A stretch of DNA of 32,717 nucleotides from Acidobacteriota bacterium (GTDB lineage Bacteria; Acidobacteriota; JAAYUB01): positions 1-32,717 of the forward strand of contig JAFGRT010000034.1 in the NCBI GenBank assembly GCA_016935015.1. The letters are read 5' to 3'. A program made the translations under genes and the position numbers. The notes under the pieces are model-generated. The model was not told the DNA's origin and searched no databases. It saw only the letters and a list, made by a program, of their open reading frames with translations. Shown piece by piece: positions 16,051-25,175 of the stretch (its first letter is position 1; each line of letters opens with the position of its first letter).

Positions 16051-16276
16051 ATCGTCCTCCGACCATGTTTTTGCCATACAAACCCGGAACGCACAGGGCA
16101 TGATTGAACTTCGTGGAATGATGAGTGTTCACGCCGCCGAATCCATGACCCGCTGGGCCGTGATGGGTTGAAAAGGGCCAGCCGGCAGCCCGATGACTCG
16201 CCCGGCGCTGAAAACCTATTGTACACCAAACCGCGGCGGATTCCCCAGCTTTCGCTCGTTCCGACGGCGGATGGGC

Positions 16277-17488
16277 TCAGGCCGCCGGCAATCGGGGCCG
16301 GAAAGAGGGCGCCAGTCCCAGGCAGGCCAGGCTGAGCAAGAGGGCGAGGGCACCCCCCGTGAAGAAGACAGCCCCGCCCCCCGCCCACTCATACAGGAAC
16401 AGGCCGCCCACCGGCGCCAGCATGTGGGCCAGGGAAAACGCCGCTGTGTATAGTCCCATATAGGCGCTGCTCCCGTAGCGGCCTCCCCGGGAAGCCGCCA
16501 AGGCGTTGGAGAACGGGAAGGCCAGCATTTCGCCCACCGTCAGCACCACCATTGCCAGCCCCGCCCAGAGAATGGTCCGTCCCAGCGGGAAGAGCGCGAA
16601 GGCGGCGCCCACGAACAGGATCCCCACGGCCAGCATACGCAACGGCGGCCGATGCTCCGTCCGCCGGATCAGGATCATTTCCGTCAGCACGATGAGCAGG
16701 GCGTTGAAGGCGATAAGCCCGCCGATGGCGTATTCGGGCAAGCCGTAGTCATCGTGCAGAAACAGCGGCAGGGTGATGAGCAACTGCATGAACACGACAC
16801 CCAGCAGCAGGATGATCAGCAGAAACACCAGGAAAGGACCGTCCCGCCAGGGAGAACGGAGCGTCAGCCCCGCACCGTCGCCGCTCTCGGCCAGGATCCG
16901 CGGCGCACCGCGCAGCATGTGGCGGATAAAGAGCCCCGCCGCCAGGCAAGTGATCGCATCGCCCACAAACAGCCACACATAATTCTCCGTGGCCAATACA
17001 CCAGCCAGGGCCGGTCCGACGGCCATGCCCAGGTTGACGCTCAGGCGCAGGAGGGTCAGTGCCCGGGTGCGCACCTCATCCGGCGCCAGCTCTACCGTGG
17101 CCGTCATGCACGCCGGCCGGAAGGCGTCGTTCACCGTGCTCAGCAGGAACACCCCGGCGAACAGCGGCCAGAAGTTGTGCAGCTGGCTGACGGCCAGGAA
17201 GCCGCCACAGGCGAGAACCAGGGACCAGTATTGGACCCGCACCGCGCCGATCCGGCCGGACATCCAGCCACCCAGCCAGGAGCCGGCGATGGATCCCATT
17301 CCGAAGGAAAGCAAGATCCAGCCCGCCTTTTCCTTGGAGAAAGCGAGTTCCGTGGTCAGGTACAGGCTCATGAAGGGCAGCACCATGGTCCCGGCCCGGT
17401 TGATCAGGGCGCCGGCGGCCAACAGCCAGACCTCTCGCGGCAGGCCCGAAAAAGCATCCCGGTACAGATTTCGGACGGCGGACATCAT
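16277..17488 (-). CDS. MFS transporter
   Basis: 403 residues from the ATG at 17488 (AGGTG upstream; the next codon is also ATG). The longer frame back to 17632 has no ribosome site and a hydrophilic N-terminus. About 12 membrane segments in two halves with a central loop near 190-215. The loop after helix 2 reads GGWMSGRIGAVRV, the family's G-x3-D/S-R-x-G motif. The helix 5 region (SVNLGMAVGPALAGVL) resembles motif C of drug:proton antiporters, favouring export. Substrate unknown. The 314-bp divergent gap to the next gene is otherwise empty apart from one weak promoter candidate (17678-17707). Confidence 0.88.
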   Translation of the reverse strand: MMSAVRNLYRDAFSGLPREVWLLAAGALINRAGTMVLPFMSLYLTTELAFSKEKAGWILLSFGMGSIAGSWLGGWMSGRIGAVRVQYWSLVLACGGFLAVSQLHNFWPLFAGVFLLSTVNDAFRPACMTATVELAPDEVRTRALTLLRLSVNLGMAVGPALAGVLATENYVWLFVGDAITCLAAGLFIRHMLRGAPRILAESGDGAGLTLRSPWRDGPFLVFLLIILLLGVVFMQLLITLPLFLHDDYGLPEYAIGGLIAFNALLIVLTEMILIRRTEHRPPLRMLAVGILFVGAAFALFPLGRTILWAGLAMVVLTVGEMLAFPFSNALAASRGGRYGSSAYMGLYTAAFSLAHMLAPVGGLFLYEWAGGGAVFFTGGALALLLSLACLGLAPSFRPRLPAA

Positions 17489-17677
17489 GTCACTCGCACC
17501 TCGGGCAAAAAGGCCCCGGCCGGACCTCGTGGGCCCGGTTACGGATTCAGGGAAAAGATGTTCTTCTTTGTCGTAAGTAGCAAAAATTGATCCGGTTTCC
17601 CGGGATAACAGGCAGGTTGGCGGCGTCCACACCTTCTCGCATTCGGACGGCCGGCGATTTTCCGCCTGACCCGTGCA

Positions 17678-17707
17678 TTGCTTTTACACCCAAAAATCGG
17701 GTAAGAT
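17678..17707 (+). promoter_or_regulatory. Weak promoter candidate for the YfhO-like gene
   Basis: TTGCTT (17678-17683), 18-bp spacer, TAAGAT (17702-17707). Only 3 and 4 of 6 consensus bases. It is the best candidate in the 17489-17802 divergent gap. Confidence 0.3.
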
Positions 17708-17802
17708 GCCGGTTACAGGCTTCGAACCACAGGTGATCGATCACGTTTTCCCCAGCCTCGGGTGACGATGCATCGAGGTTCTGGCCAAGGCAGGGAAAGA
17801 GA

Positions 17803-20124
17803 ATGACTCAGTCCGGAAAATGGTCCATTCTGCTGTGGCTGCTCATTCCGCTGGCGTTGCTGGCGATCCTTTTCGGGCCCATCCTGACCACCCATCAGAC
17901 ATTGTACTATCGCGACCTGATGAGCTTCCATTTCCCGCTTTGGGCCGTCAGTGCCGAGTATGTTGCTCAGGGCGAATTTCCGCTCTGGAATCCACGGGTC
18001 AATTTCGGCCAGAACAGCGGCGGCAACCCCGATTACCTACTATGGTATCCGCCGGCCTGGCTCCGCTTCCTGATGCCGCCGCTGCCGGCCATGAACCTGT
18101 TTGTCCTGTTCCATTTGCTGACCGGCGGCGTCCTGTTTTATGCCCTTCTCCGGCAATGGTCGCTGGGCCCGACGGCCTCCTTCTGGGGAGCGGGAATCTA
18201 CCTGTTCAGCGGCGTGACCCTCTCCCTTACCTGCCTGCTGAACCTGGTGCCGTACATCCTTCTGGCACCTTTGTTCCTGTGGAGCCTGGAACGGTTGCTG
18301 CAGTGCCTCAAAGGCCCGCGCATCGCCCCAGTGGCCTTCAGTGCCGCCCTGCTGGTGACGGTCTTTGAGCCGTTCTTGATCTTCGGCCTGTTGCTGGTCG
18401 CCGCGGGACGTTGCGGGTGGGCGTGGATCGGGTCCGCTTCGGCCGACCGGCGCCGCAGACTGGCCGGTTCGCTGGTTTTGGCCCTCCTGCTGGCGGTGAT
18501 GCTCGCCGGTCCGGTCCTGGCCGAGGGGATTCGCCTGCTGGAACAGACGGCGGGACGGCCGCCGGATCCGGGTACGCCCTCGCGCTATGTTCAACACCCC
18601 TGGCTGACCCTGGGCCTGTGGGTGCCCAATCCCCTGGAGTTCTCCCACGCCGACCTGGCCGCCGCCGGCGGGCAGCAGGTTCTCCCGGGCCAGTATCCCC
18701 TTCTTTTTTCCGTCTTTATCAGCTTCGGCGGCCTGCTGTTCGGCTGGCGGCCTTTCGCGGATCCACAACACCGCCGTCTCGCGGTTGCCCTGGCCGGGAC
18801 GGCCCTGCTCTTCCTGCTGCTGTCTTTTGGCGGACATATCCCCTGGCTGGCCGGTGCGCTGCAGTCCCTGCCCCTGGTGGGCACCGGACGTTACCCTGAA
18901 AAGTTCATGTTTTTCACCAGCGGCGCCCTCGTCGTTCTTCTGGCCCTCGGGATGGACACACTTCACCGGCCGGCGAACGAACGTCTACGTCCGGCATTCC
19001 GCTACATTCTCACTCTCCTCCTGCCCCTGCTGGCCGTGGCCCTGGCCGCCTTGGCCCCCGACCTCTCCCTGCGGCCCCTGGCGACGATTTCTTTGGGAAT
19101 CGCTGCGGCCGTGGCGGTGTTGTTGCTACTCCGGCCGGCCGCCCTCCCTCTGCCCGGCTGGCGCATCCACCTCATCGGCGTGCTGTTGCTGGTGGAACTG
19201 GCCGCGGCAAACCGCCACACCGTCCCCCGGATGGATGCCGCGCGGTTTCTGGAACCGGCACCCCTATTTGCCGCCCTCGCCCGTGAAGAACCGGATCTGG
19301 ACCTTTTTCGGGTGGCGGTGGAACCACCGCCGGAACCAGTGTATTACCAGCGCACGGATACTGAATGGAAAATGCTGGTGACGAAGTTTTCCGGTCATCC
19401 GTATTTCGGGATCATCCAGGGCGTTCATTACGCCTTCGACCTGTTTTACGACAAGCTGGAAAGCACGGCGACTGCTCACCTGCGACAGGCCTACCTGGCC
19501 GGCCCGCTGCCGTGGCGGATCGGCCTCATGCAACGAACCGGCGTCAAATATCTCGTCTCCCCCCGCGAATACCATACCACTGACCTGGCGCTGGCCGGCG
19601 TCTTTCCCACCGGCAGCAATTACCTATTTCGCCTCTATCGTCTGACCGCAACCCGCGGCCGCTATTCCCTGGTGCAGGACTGGCAGGTTTTCCCCGCCGC
19701 GGACGATGTCGCGGGCCTGCTGGCCGCCGGAGCCAACACGGTTCTGCTGGACCGCCGCCCGCGCTTTCCGTCCTTCAGCAACGATCCCCTGCCGGAGGAC
19801 GCACCAGGCGAGATCACCCTGGACCACAGCGGTTGCGACCGGATTTCTTTTTCGATTGTAACAGGAAAACCCGCCATCCTGGTGCTGCGCGATACGTTCT
19901 ATCCCGGCTGGCGGGCGTGGGTGGATGATGGTGAAACCGACATCCTGCGGGCCGACCTGTTTTTCCGTGGCGTGGCCGTGCCGTCGGGCCGCCATACGGT
20001 GGTGTTCCACTACGATCCGCCGGCTTTCCTGCCGCTGGTGCTGCTCAGCCTGGCCGCGGCCCTGGCCCTGGCGGCCGGGGCGATTCTGCCCCGGTTTCGC
20101 CGCCGGCCCCTCGCCGGGGGATGA
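17803..20124 (+). CDS. YfhO-family integral membrane protein
   Basis: 773 residues; ATG at 17803 after AGGGAAAGAG. About a dozen membrane segments, a large extracytoplasmic C-terminal domain and a last membrane helix (about 740-765). The first loop (residues 33-75) has the YfhO signature: YYRDL, FHFPLW, GEFPLWNP, then YPPAW. YfhO proteins are GT-C-like; the B. subtilis member glycosylates lipoteichoic acid using a lipid-linked sugar. Here a role in modifying an envelope glycan or lipid is inferred. YPGWRAWVDDGE near 704-715 is a conserved C-terminal motif of the family. It converges with the hydrolase and GT39-like pair, which may share the glycan. Confidence 0.88.
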   Translation: MTQSGKWSILLWLLIPLALLAILFGPILTTHQTLYYRDLMSFHFPLWAVSAEYVAQGEFPLWNPRVNFGQNSGGNPDYLLWYPPAWLRFLMPPLPAMNLFVLFHLLTGGVLFYALLRQWSLGPTASFWGAGIYLFSGVTLSLTCLLNLVPYILLAPLFLWSLERLLQCLKGPRIAPVAFSAALLVTVFEPFLIFGLLLVAAGRCGWAWIGSASADRRRRLAGSLVLALLLAVMLAGPVLAEGIRLLEQTAGRPPDPGTPSRYVQHPWLTLGLWVPNPLEFSHADLAAAGGQQVLPGQYPLLFSVFISFGGLLFGWRPFADPQHRRLAVALAGTALLFLLLSFGGHIPWLAGALQSLPLVGTGRYPEKFMFFTSGALVVLLALGMDTLHRPANERLRPAFRYILTLLLPLLAVALAALAPDLSLRPLATISLGIAAAVAVLLLLRPAALPLPGWRIHLIGVLLLVELAAANRHTVPRMDAARFLEPAPLFAALAREEPDLDLFRVAVEPPPEPVYYQRTDTEWKMLVTKFSGHPYFGIIQGVHYAFDLFYDKLESTATAHLRQAYLAGPLPWRIGLMQRTGVKYLVSPREYHTTDLALAGVFPTGSNYLFRLYRLTATRGRYSLVQDWQVFPAADDVAGLLAAGANTVLLDRRPRFPSFSNDPLPEDAPGEITLDHSGCDRISFSIVTGKPAILVLRDTFYPGWRAWVDDGETDILRADLFFRGVAVPSGRHTVVFHYDPPAFLPLVLLSLAAALALAAGAILPRFRRRPLAGG

Positions 20125-20190
20125 TTCGGCCGCTCCATCGGCGGATGCCCGTGAATCCAACGTACAACGAGACGTTCACCCAGAGGGGGA

Positions 20191-20931
20191 TTATTCTTCC
20201 CGCTCCCACCGCCGCCGCAGCCAGCCGCCGGCGTCGCGCAACGGTTCAACAAAGGCGGTCACATCAAAATGGTCCACACCCGGGACTTCCCGGAATTCCA
20301 CCGAGACCCCGCGCCGGCGCAGTTCCTCGACGAAACCCCGGATCTTGTGGATGGTCAGCAGCTTGTCCGCCGTACTGTGGATGACATACAGGGGAATGTC
20401 CCGAATCTGTTGCACCGTGGCTGCATTCGTCCCGCTGGCCATGGGAATGGCGGCACAAAACAGGCCGGGGTGCCGGGCGGCTAGATACCAGGTGCCGATG
20501 CCGCCCAGACTGTAACCGGTGAGGATGATTTTTTCGCTATCGACAGCGTAAGCCGCCCGGACGTCCGTGATGAGTTCCAGTACGGCCGCTTCGCTGACCG
20601 GATCGTTCCAGCGATCGGTGGGACAGTCCGGTGCCACCATTACGGCGTTGAGCGAGCGCAGACCGGGTTCCACCAGTTCCCGTAACATGCCGCCGCCGAA
20701 GAAGGGTGTTACCGGACCGCGGTAGTGCAGCGCCACGACCAGGGGCGCCGGACGGTCCGGCGAATATCCCTCGGGCACCGACAGGGTCACGGGCAGGGAC
20801 GGCCCCTCCACCCGCTCCAACAACAGGGTATATATCCCTGGTTTCTCCTTTACGGGCACTTTGGCCGGCACGGCTACCGTCAGGCTACCCAACAGCAAAC
20901 CCGTCAACAACACCAAAAAATCGTTGCGCAT
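20191..20931 (-). CDS. Secreted alpha/beta hydrolase (esterase-like)
   Basis: 246 residues from the ATG at 20931, with GGAG eight bases upstream; a GTG three codons earlier is less likely. Signal peptide about 1-23. Catalytic triad visible: nucleophile Ser141 in GYSLGG, Asp189 (HSTADK) and His221 (GVDHFD), the order of the dienelactone hydrolase, esterase and poly(3-hydroxybutyrate) depolymerase-like group. HYRG near 69-72 is the likely oxyanion region. The fold is complete at this length, without extra domains. It follows the GT39-like gene by 27 bp and is probably co-transcribed, so it may de-esterify or deacylate the glycan or lipid that protein handles. Confidence 0.88.
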   Translation of the reverse strand: MRNDFLVLLTGLLLGSLTVAVPAKVPVKEKPGIYTLLLERVEGPSLPVTLSVPEGYSPDRPAPLVVALHYRGPVTPFFGGGMLRELVEPGLRSLNAVMVAPDCPTDRWNDPVSEAAVLELITDVRAAYAVDSEKIILTGYSLGGIGTWYLAARHPGLFCAAIPMASGTNAATVQQIRDIPLYVIHSTADKLLTIHKIRGFVEELRRRGVSVEFREVPGVDHFDVTAFVEPLRDAGGWLRRRWEREE

Positions 20932-20958
20932 GGTCTTCACTCCACATCTGGACGCAGG

Positions 20959-22827
20959 CTATGATCCGCCGGACCGACCGGGCACCAGTGACTCCTTTTC
21001 AGTTTCCTCCAGCCGCCGGCGCAGTTCCTCGGCTCTTTCGCGCCACTGCACCGCCGCCCGGGTCTCCCCGATCCGGTAAAGGGCGCCGGCATACAGGCCG
21101 TACACCTGTACCAGCAACCGGGCCAGACGTCGCTCGTCGCCGGTCAGCCGGGCCACCGCCGCCCGATCCAGCGCGGAATGGTCCGGCACGCCGGACAACG
21201 ACTCGGCGAGGATACGGGCGCAGGCCGCCCAGTCGGCCCGTGCTTGCGCCGCCTCGTAGCGTGGAATGGTATGCACCGCGTACGCCACCAGGTGGTCGCC
21301 AGGCCGGATGAGGGGTTTATTCAGCGGACGGTATACCCAGGCGCCCATGAGGATAACGGCCAGGAGCAGGATCAGCGCCGGCCGGAAGCGGCATGCGGCC
21401 AGCCAGCGGGCCAGCTGCACCAGTGCCAGTGCGGCGAAGGGGATGAGCGCCGCCGCCAGGGGGATGCGGAATCGGGCGATGACATAGGTGGCCATCATAC
21501 CCAGCAGGTGCATGCCGGCCAGCAGATACAGCCAGTGCCGTCCGCCATTTTTCCGTGCCGCCAGAAATATCCCGGCCAGCGCCAGGGGGGCAAGCAGTCC
21601 GAAGGAAACGGGCAAGCCGCGCAGCACAGAAGAGTGCAATTGGAAATAATAGAAATTACAGTTGTTGGGATATTCGAACCAGGTCCAGAGGGTGAGCCAC
21701 TTGGACGCCAGCAGTCGCAGATAGCTGATCGGCCCGTCGTGGGTGGCCAGCGTTTCCGCCACCGCCGGCAGAAAACGGCCGCCGCTACGGTGCAGGATGG
21801 TCGGCGTATGGGCCACGGAAAACGTGAAGCCCTCGCCCGGACGGTGGCTGGCGACGTTGGCCTCCACAAAGGTGATGGTGTTGACGGCCGACAATTGGCC
21901 GATCGGGGCACCCACCGCCAGGTTCCGGGCCACCACCCCCAGCAGGGGCAGCCCCAGCCCCAGCAGGACGGCCGCCGCCGTTCGCAGCGCCGTTCGCCAG
22001 CCGAAGGGACGATGGCTGAGGGTGGCCGCCAACACGCCCAGGGCCAGCAACAAAAAGATGCTCTTCAGCAGGACGGCCAGTCCCAGGGCGGCACCCACCC
22101 CGAACCAGCGGCCGGGTGACGTCCGGTTCTGGTTGGCCAGAAGCAGCCAGACCAGGAACAGGCCGGTCCAGGTGATGATGGCGGTCCGCAACAGGGTAAA
22201 TTCGCTGAATATGAGCGGACCATAACCGACAGCCAGCACACCGGCCACCAGGGCGACCCGGTCACTCCACAACCGGCGGGATATCTCGAACAGCAGGAAA
22301 ACGCCGCCGATGCCCAACAGACTCTGCCAGAGAAACACCCAGCGGACATCATCGCCCAGCAGACCGGTGGTGAGGGCGATCAGATAGGGGTAGAGCGGCT
22401 CCTGGTGAAAGCCCTTGCCGCCGTACCATCGGTTCCATAATGCCTGCTCGACCGCCCGATCATCGCCGGGGAAATTCGCCCTCGCTTCCGGATAGCCGGC
22501 AAAATATGCGGCGGCGATTTGGCGGTGCCATTCATGCAAAGGATGCAGGCTGCGGTCCGTCAGCCAGTCACCGGCGGTGATCGCACGGGCCCACTGGCGG
22601 AAAAAATGCATGTCCGTCAGCTCAAAGCGATCCATGCCCAGGCACGGACCGCCGTTTAGCTCCACAAAGACGCCCAGACGGAGCAAGCAGGCCGCCGTCA
22701 GCAGGACGGCCAGGATCAGTGGGCGCCGCCGCGCCAGCCAGCCGTCAAGCCCCTTCGGCACAGGCCGTCCGGATAACGATGGCCGGCCGAGGGAGATGGA
22801 TCTTTCCGGCACAATAATCACCACCAT
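20959..22827 (-). CDS. GT39/PMT-like membrane glycosyltransferase
   Basis: 622 residues; ATG at 22827, no clear ribosome site, but a good promoter lies about 30 bp upstream, so translation may start on a very short leader. About 11-12 membrane segments. The first extracytoplasmic loop has the acidic motif of GT-C enzymes (ELTDMHFFRQWARAITAGDWL, near 67-87) and a GFHQEPLYPYLIAL motif further on. These enzymes move a sugar from a polyprenyl-phosphate donor to an acceptor outside the membrane. The C-terminal about 110 residues are hydrophilic and helical, TPR-like (AQARADWAAC, GLYAGALYRIGETRAAVQWRERAEEL). First gene of a two-gene unit with the hydrolase. Confidence 0.88.
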   Translation of the reverse strand: MVVIIVPERSISLGRPSLSGRPVPKGLDGWLARRRPLILAVLLTAACLLRLGVFVELNGGPCLGMDRFELTDMHFFRQWARAITAGDWLTDRSLHPLHEWHRQIAAAYFAGYPEARANFPGDDRAVEQALWNRWYGGKGFHQEPLYPYLIALTTGLLGDDVRWVFLWQSLLGIGGVFLLFEISRRLWSDRVALVAGVLAVGYGPLIFSEFTLLRTAIITWTGLFLVWLLLANQNRTSPGRWFGVGAALGLAVLLKSIFLLLALGVLAATLSHRPFGWRTALRTAAAVLLGLGLPLLGVVARNLAVGAPIGQLSAVNTITFVEANVASHRPGEGFTFSVAHTPTILHRSGGRFLPAVAETLATHDGPISYLRLLASKWLTLWTWFEYPNNCNFYYFQLHSSVLRGLPVSFGLLAPLALAGIFLAARKNGGRHWLYLLAGMHLLGMMATYVIARFRIPLAAALIPFAALALVQLARWLAACRFRPALILLLAVILMGAWVYRPLNKPLIRPGDHLVAYAVHTIPRYEAAQARADWAACARILAESLSGVPDHSALDRAAVARLTGDERRLARLLVQVYGLYAGALYRIGETRAAVQWRERAEELRRRLEETEKESLVPGRSGGS

Positions 22828-22857
22828 CGCAGAATGAAAGACAACACCGTCACCTAT

Positions 22858-22885
22858 TTCCTAGCAATCCGGGAGTCTCTGTCAA
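22858..22885 (-). promoter_or_regulatory. Promoter of the GT39-hydrolase unit
   Basis: On the complement, perfect TTGACA (22880-22885), 16-bp spacer, and TAGGAA (22858-22863) with a TG one base upstream (extended -10). Predicted start near 22851. Confidence 0.5.
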
Positions 22886-23449
22886 GAGATTTTTCGCCGA
22901 ATACACCTCCGGCCGGCACAGGCGATTCTAACCATCGACGCGGTTTTCTGCGCCGCCATCGACCGCGGACCCCACGGGGAGCCTCACCCACCGGACGCAA
23001 CGCCATCCTTACCCCCGCGCAACTGCGCCGAAAAAAATAGTCGCGCAGCACGCGAAAGGGCCATTCAAAGAAAACAGCCGGATTACCGGATGCTCCGGCT
23101 TCGCCTCGCCGCCCGGATAATGCCAGACAAGCCATCCCCAGGCCGCAAGAGAATACGGGTAAACAGACGATCTCCACACCAGCGCGGAATGATCGGCCCG
23201 TACAGGGCACTCCAGCATCGTCCCACACCTTCTCCCCACTGACAAGGCGGAAGAGGTCGGCGGGCGATTATGGGAGGGAATGCAATTCTTTTTATAGCAT
23301 TTTCGCCATTCCACATTACTGGTTGAAATGAAAGGGGAACACCCTCGCCCGCCGGCCCCCGGGGGTCGGCGGAACAGGTCAGGCGCGTGTGATAAAATAG
23401 CGGCTCAGGGGAATTCCTTGAAGGGGGCGAAAAGAATCCGACGGCGGCA
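22886..23449. other. Intergenic stretch without a convincing gene
   Basis: About 560 bp. ORFs on either strand are Arg/Pro-rich and lack ribosome sites. Short dyads such as GCGC/GCGC near 23018-23030 and GGAATG/CATTCC around 23277-23315 are present. No terminator or RNA of known type was recognised. Confidence 0.4.
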
Positions 23450-23704
23450 TCAGCACCGGGCGGGCGTATCCGTGTCCTGGCGGCCCAGGTCCTTCGGTCC
23501 CGAATCGTTCTCGTCATCCAGGCGGCTTTCGATTTGGGCGATCATGTGACGGGCGTTCTCATTGTGCGGATTCAGATCGAGGGAGCGGCGATAATACCGG
23601 GCCGCCAAACGATACTCCTCGTTGCGCAAGCAGGCCTGGGCCAGGTCGTCCCAGGCAATCCATGAATCGGGAAAGGCGATGACATTGGCGCGGAAGATAC
23701 TCAT
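23450..23704 (-). CDS. Short TPR protein, copy of the M56 peptidase tail
   Basis: 84 residues from the ATG at 23704 (GGAG upstream with long spacing); a longer frame from 23833 is Ser/Arg-rich and unlike a protein N-terminus. Residues 1-60 (IFRANVIAFPDSW, AARYYRRSLDLNPHNENA, MIAQIES) match the last 75 residues of the M56 peptidase at 25176-26867 closely, including FP, AARYY, LNPxNxNA and IES. This is about one and a half TPR motifs plus an acidic tail. Similarity starts exactly at this ATG, so it is either a stand-alone TPR module that could compete with or replace the peptidase tail, or the remnant of a deleted paralog. It lies 254 bp downstream of the Fe-S gene on the same strand. Confidence 0.6.
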   Translation of the reverse strand: MSIFRANVIAFPDSWIAWDDLAQACLRNEEYRLAARYYRRSLDLNPHNENARHMIAQIESRLDDENDSGPKDLGRQDTDTPARC

Positions 23705-23958
23705 GTCTGTTCTCGTCTCCGACGTTTCGATCGGCTTCCCAGCGCTGCGGAACTCGTTCACTTTATTTGGATGCGAAACCGGTCGTGATCGTTCAGCGCT
23801 CCCGCCCGGTTCATCCACCGCTATCGATTCCATCTAACTTACGCATATTGAATACATTGCCCGCGAAATAGAAGGCTTGACGACGCCGGAGGCGCGGTTT
23901 CCAGAAATGGCGAAGTGACCGGCGGCCGGAAACACGGATCAACGGTCTCGCTCCTGGA

Positions 23959-25122
23959 TCAATCGGGGATTTCGCCGTCGGTATCCTCTCCTGAGTGGCG
24001 GCGGCGCCAGCGGGCCAGCAGCAGGGATCCCACTGTCGGCGGCAACAGGCGCAAACCCAGCCGGGGGAAACTTTTGGCAGGCGGCCGGAAGGCGGGATTT
24101 TCGACCAGGCGAATGGCGGCAGGCGGACAAACATCGACGCACAATCCGCAACCGATACAGGCCTCCGCATGGTAGCCGTGCCGCCCGTCTGTCCGCACAT
24201 GGGCGTGGGTGTTACACACCGCCACACACCGCCCGCAATGGGTGCACCGGTCGTCATCCACCGCAGCGACAAACGGGGAAGGGGCCAGGTAATTACGGCC
24301 GCCGTAGTTATTGACGCTGCGCACCAGGTAGCAGCAACAATCGCAACAGGTGCAAATAGCATTGGGATTCCCGGCCCCCACATTGCCCGTCATGAGCACC
24401 AGATTCCGGGCCCAGCGCTCTTCCACGACGACGCGCATTTCGGCGCGGGTAACCTGTCGACCGTTGCCACGCCGGGCGATGTCCACCGCGAACTCGCCGA
24501 AAACGAGGCAGCCGTCCTCCGGCCTGGCCCGGCGGCAGTCCCGGCCGTTGAAATGCATCGCCTGGCGGCACTGGCACACATTCAGCACGCCGAAATGCTC
24601 ATGCCGGTCCAGCATGGCGGAAATGAACGTGTCGTCCACGACCCGGCTTCGGGAATCCACCGCCCGATCCACCGGGATATTGCGCACCAGGGGGACCTTT
24701 TTCTGAAGGTAATCGCCGAAATAGCCGCTTTCGAACACTTCGTCCAGCAGGCGTGCGAAGCGGCGGTGCCAGGGCGAGTCCACCCCGGTCATGAGCATGT
24801 GTTCGAATATGCCGGGCAGGAGCGGCAGCAGGGCATAGCCCCGTCGGCCGCCGACGATGATGCGCCGTCGGGCCAGGGAGCGGAGCAGCGGTTGGATCTC
24901 CTCCGCCGACCGGCCCGCGCGGCGAGCGATGCCGGCCAGGGAGCGAGGCCGGTAAAATGGGACATGGCGCAACACCGCGGCCTCCACCGGTGTGAAAAGA
25001 TGATCGATGAGCCTTGCCAGTGCCTCGCCCAGTCGCGGCCCCAGGTGGCTAACGGCGCTGTAACGGCGGGCCAGGTCTTGCTGGTCGGAATCCGGCGGTG
25101 ATGTCGGGGCGGAATCTTTCAT
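23959..25122 (-). CDS. Double 4Fe-4S ferredoxin-domain protein with N-terminal winged helix
   Basis: 387 residues; ATG at 25122 without a strong ribosome site. Residues 35-100 look like a winged-helix domain (FTPVEAAVLRHVPF, SLAGIARRAG, LARRRII). A central Cys-rich part holds Cys183, 185, 196 and 205, then the dense cluster CTCCDCCC (257-264). Two 4Fe-4S motifs follow: Cys293-x2-Cys296-x2-Cys299-x3-Cys303 (followed by Asn, not Pro) and Cys322-x2-Cys325-x2-Cys328-x3-Cys332-Pro. The C-terminus is basic. Such proteins occur in anaerobes as putative electron-transfer subunits of unknown partner. It is the third gene of the blaI-M56 operon (53-bp gap), so its synthesis is probably under BlaI control. 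Confidence 0.85.
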   Translation of the reverse strand: MKDSAPTSPPDSDQQDLARRYSAVSHLGPRLGEALARLIDHLFTPVEAAVLRHVPFYRPRSLAGIARRAGRSAEEIQPLLRSLARRRIIVGGRRGYALLPLLPGIFEHMLMTGVDSPWHRRFARLLDEVFESGYFGDYLQKKVPLVRNIPVDRAVDSRSRVVDDTFISAMLDRHEHFGVLNVCQCRQAMHFNGRDCRRARPEDGCLVFGEFAVDIARRGNGRQVTRAEMRVVVEERWARNLVLMTGNVGAGNPNAICTCCDCCCYLVRSVNNYGGRNYLAPSPFVAAVDDDRCTHCGRCVAVCNTHAHVRTDGRHGYHAEACIGCGLCVDVCPPAAIRLVENPAFRPPAKSFPRLGLRLLPPTVGSLLLARWRRRHSGEDTDGEIPD

Positions 25123-25175
25123 GCCACGGTCATTATCGTTGAAAACCGCGCGAAGTGCAAACCGGAACAGGGAAT

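Noticed and set aside
22854-23228. 124-codon minus-strand ORF upstream of the GT39-like gene
   Set aside because: Arg/Gly-rich, no ribosome site, and it overlaps the predicted promoter at 22858-22885.
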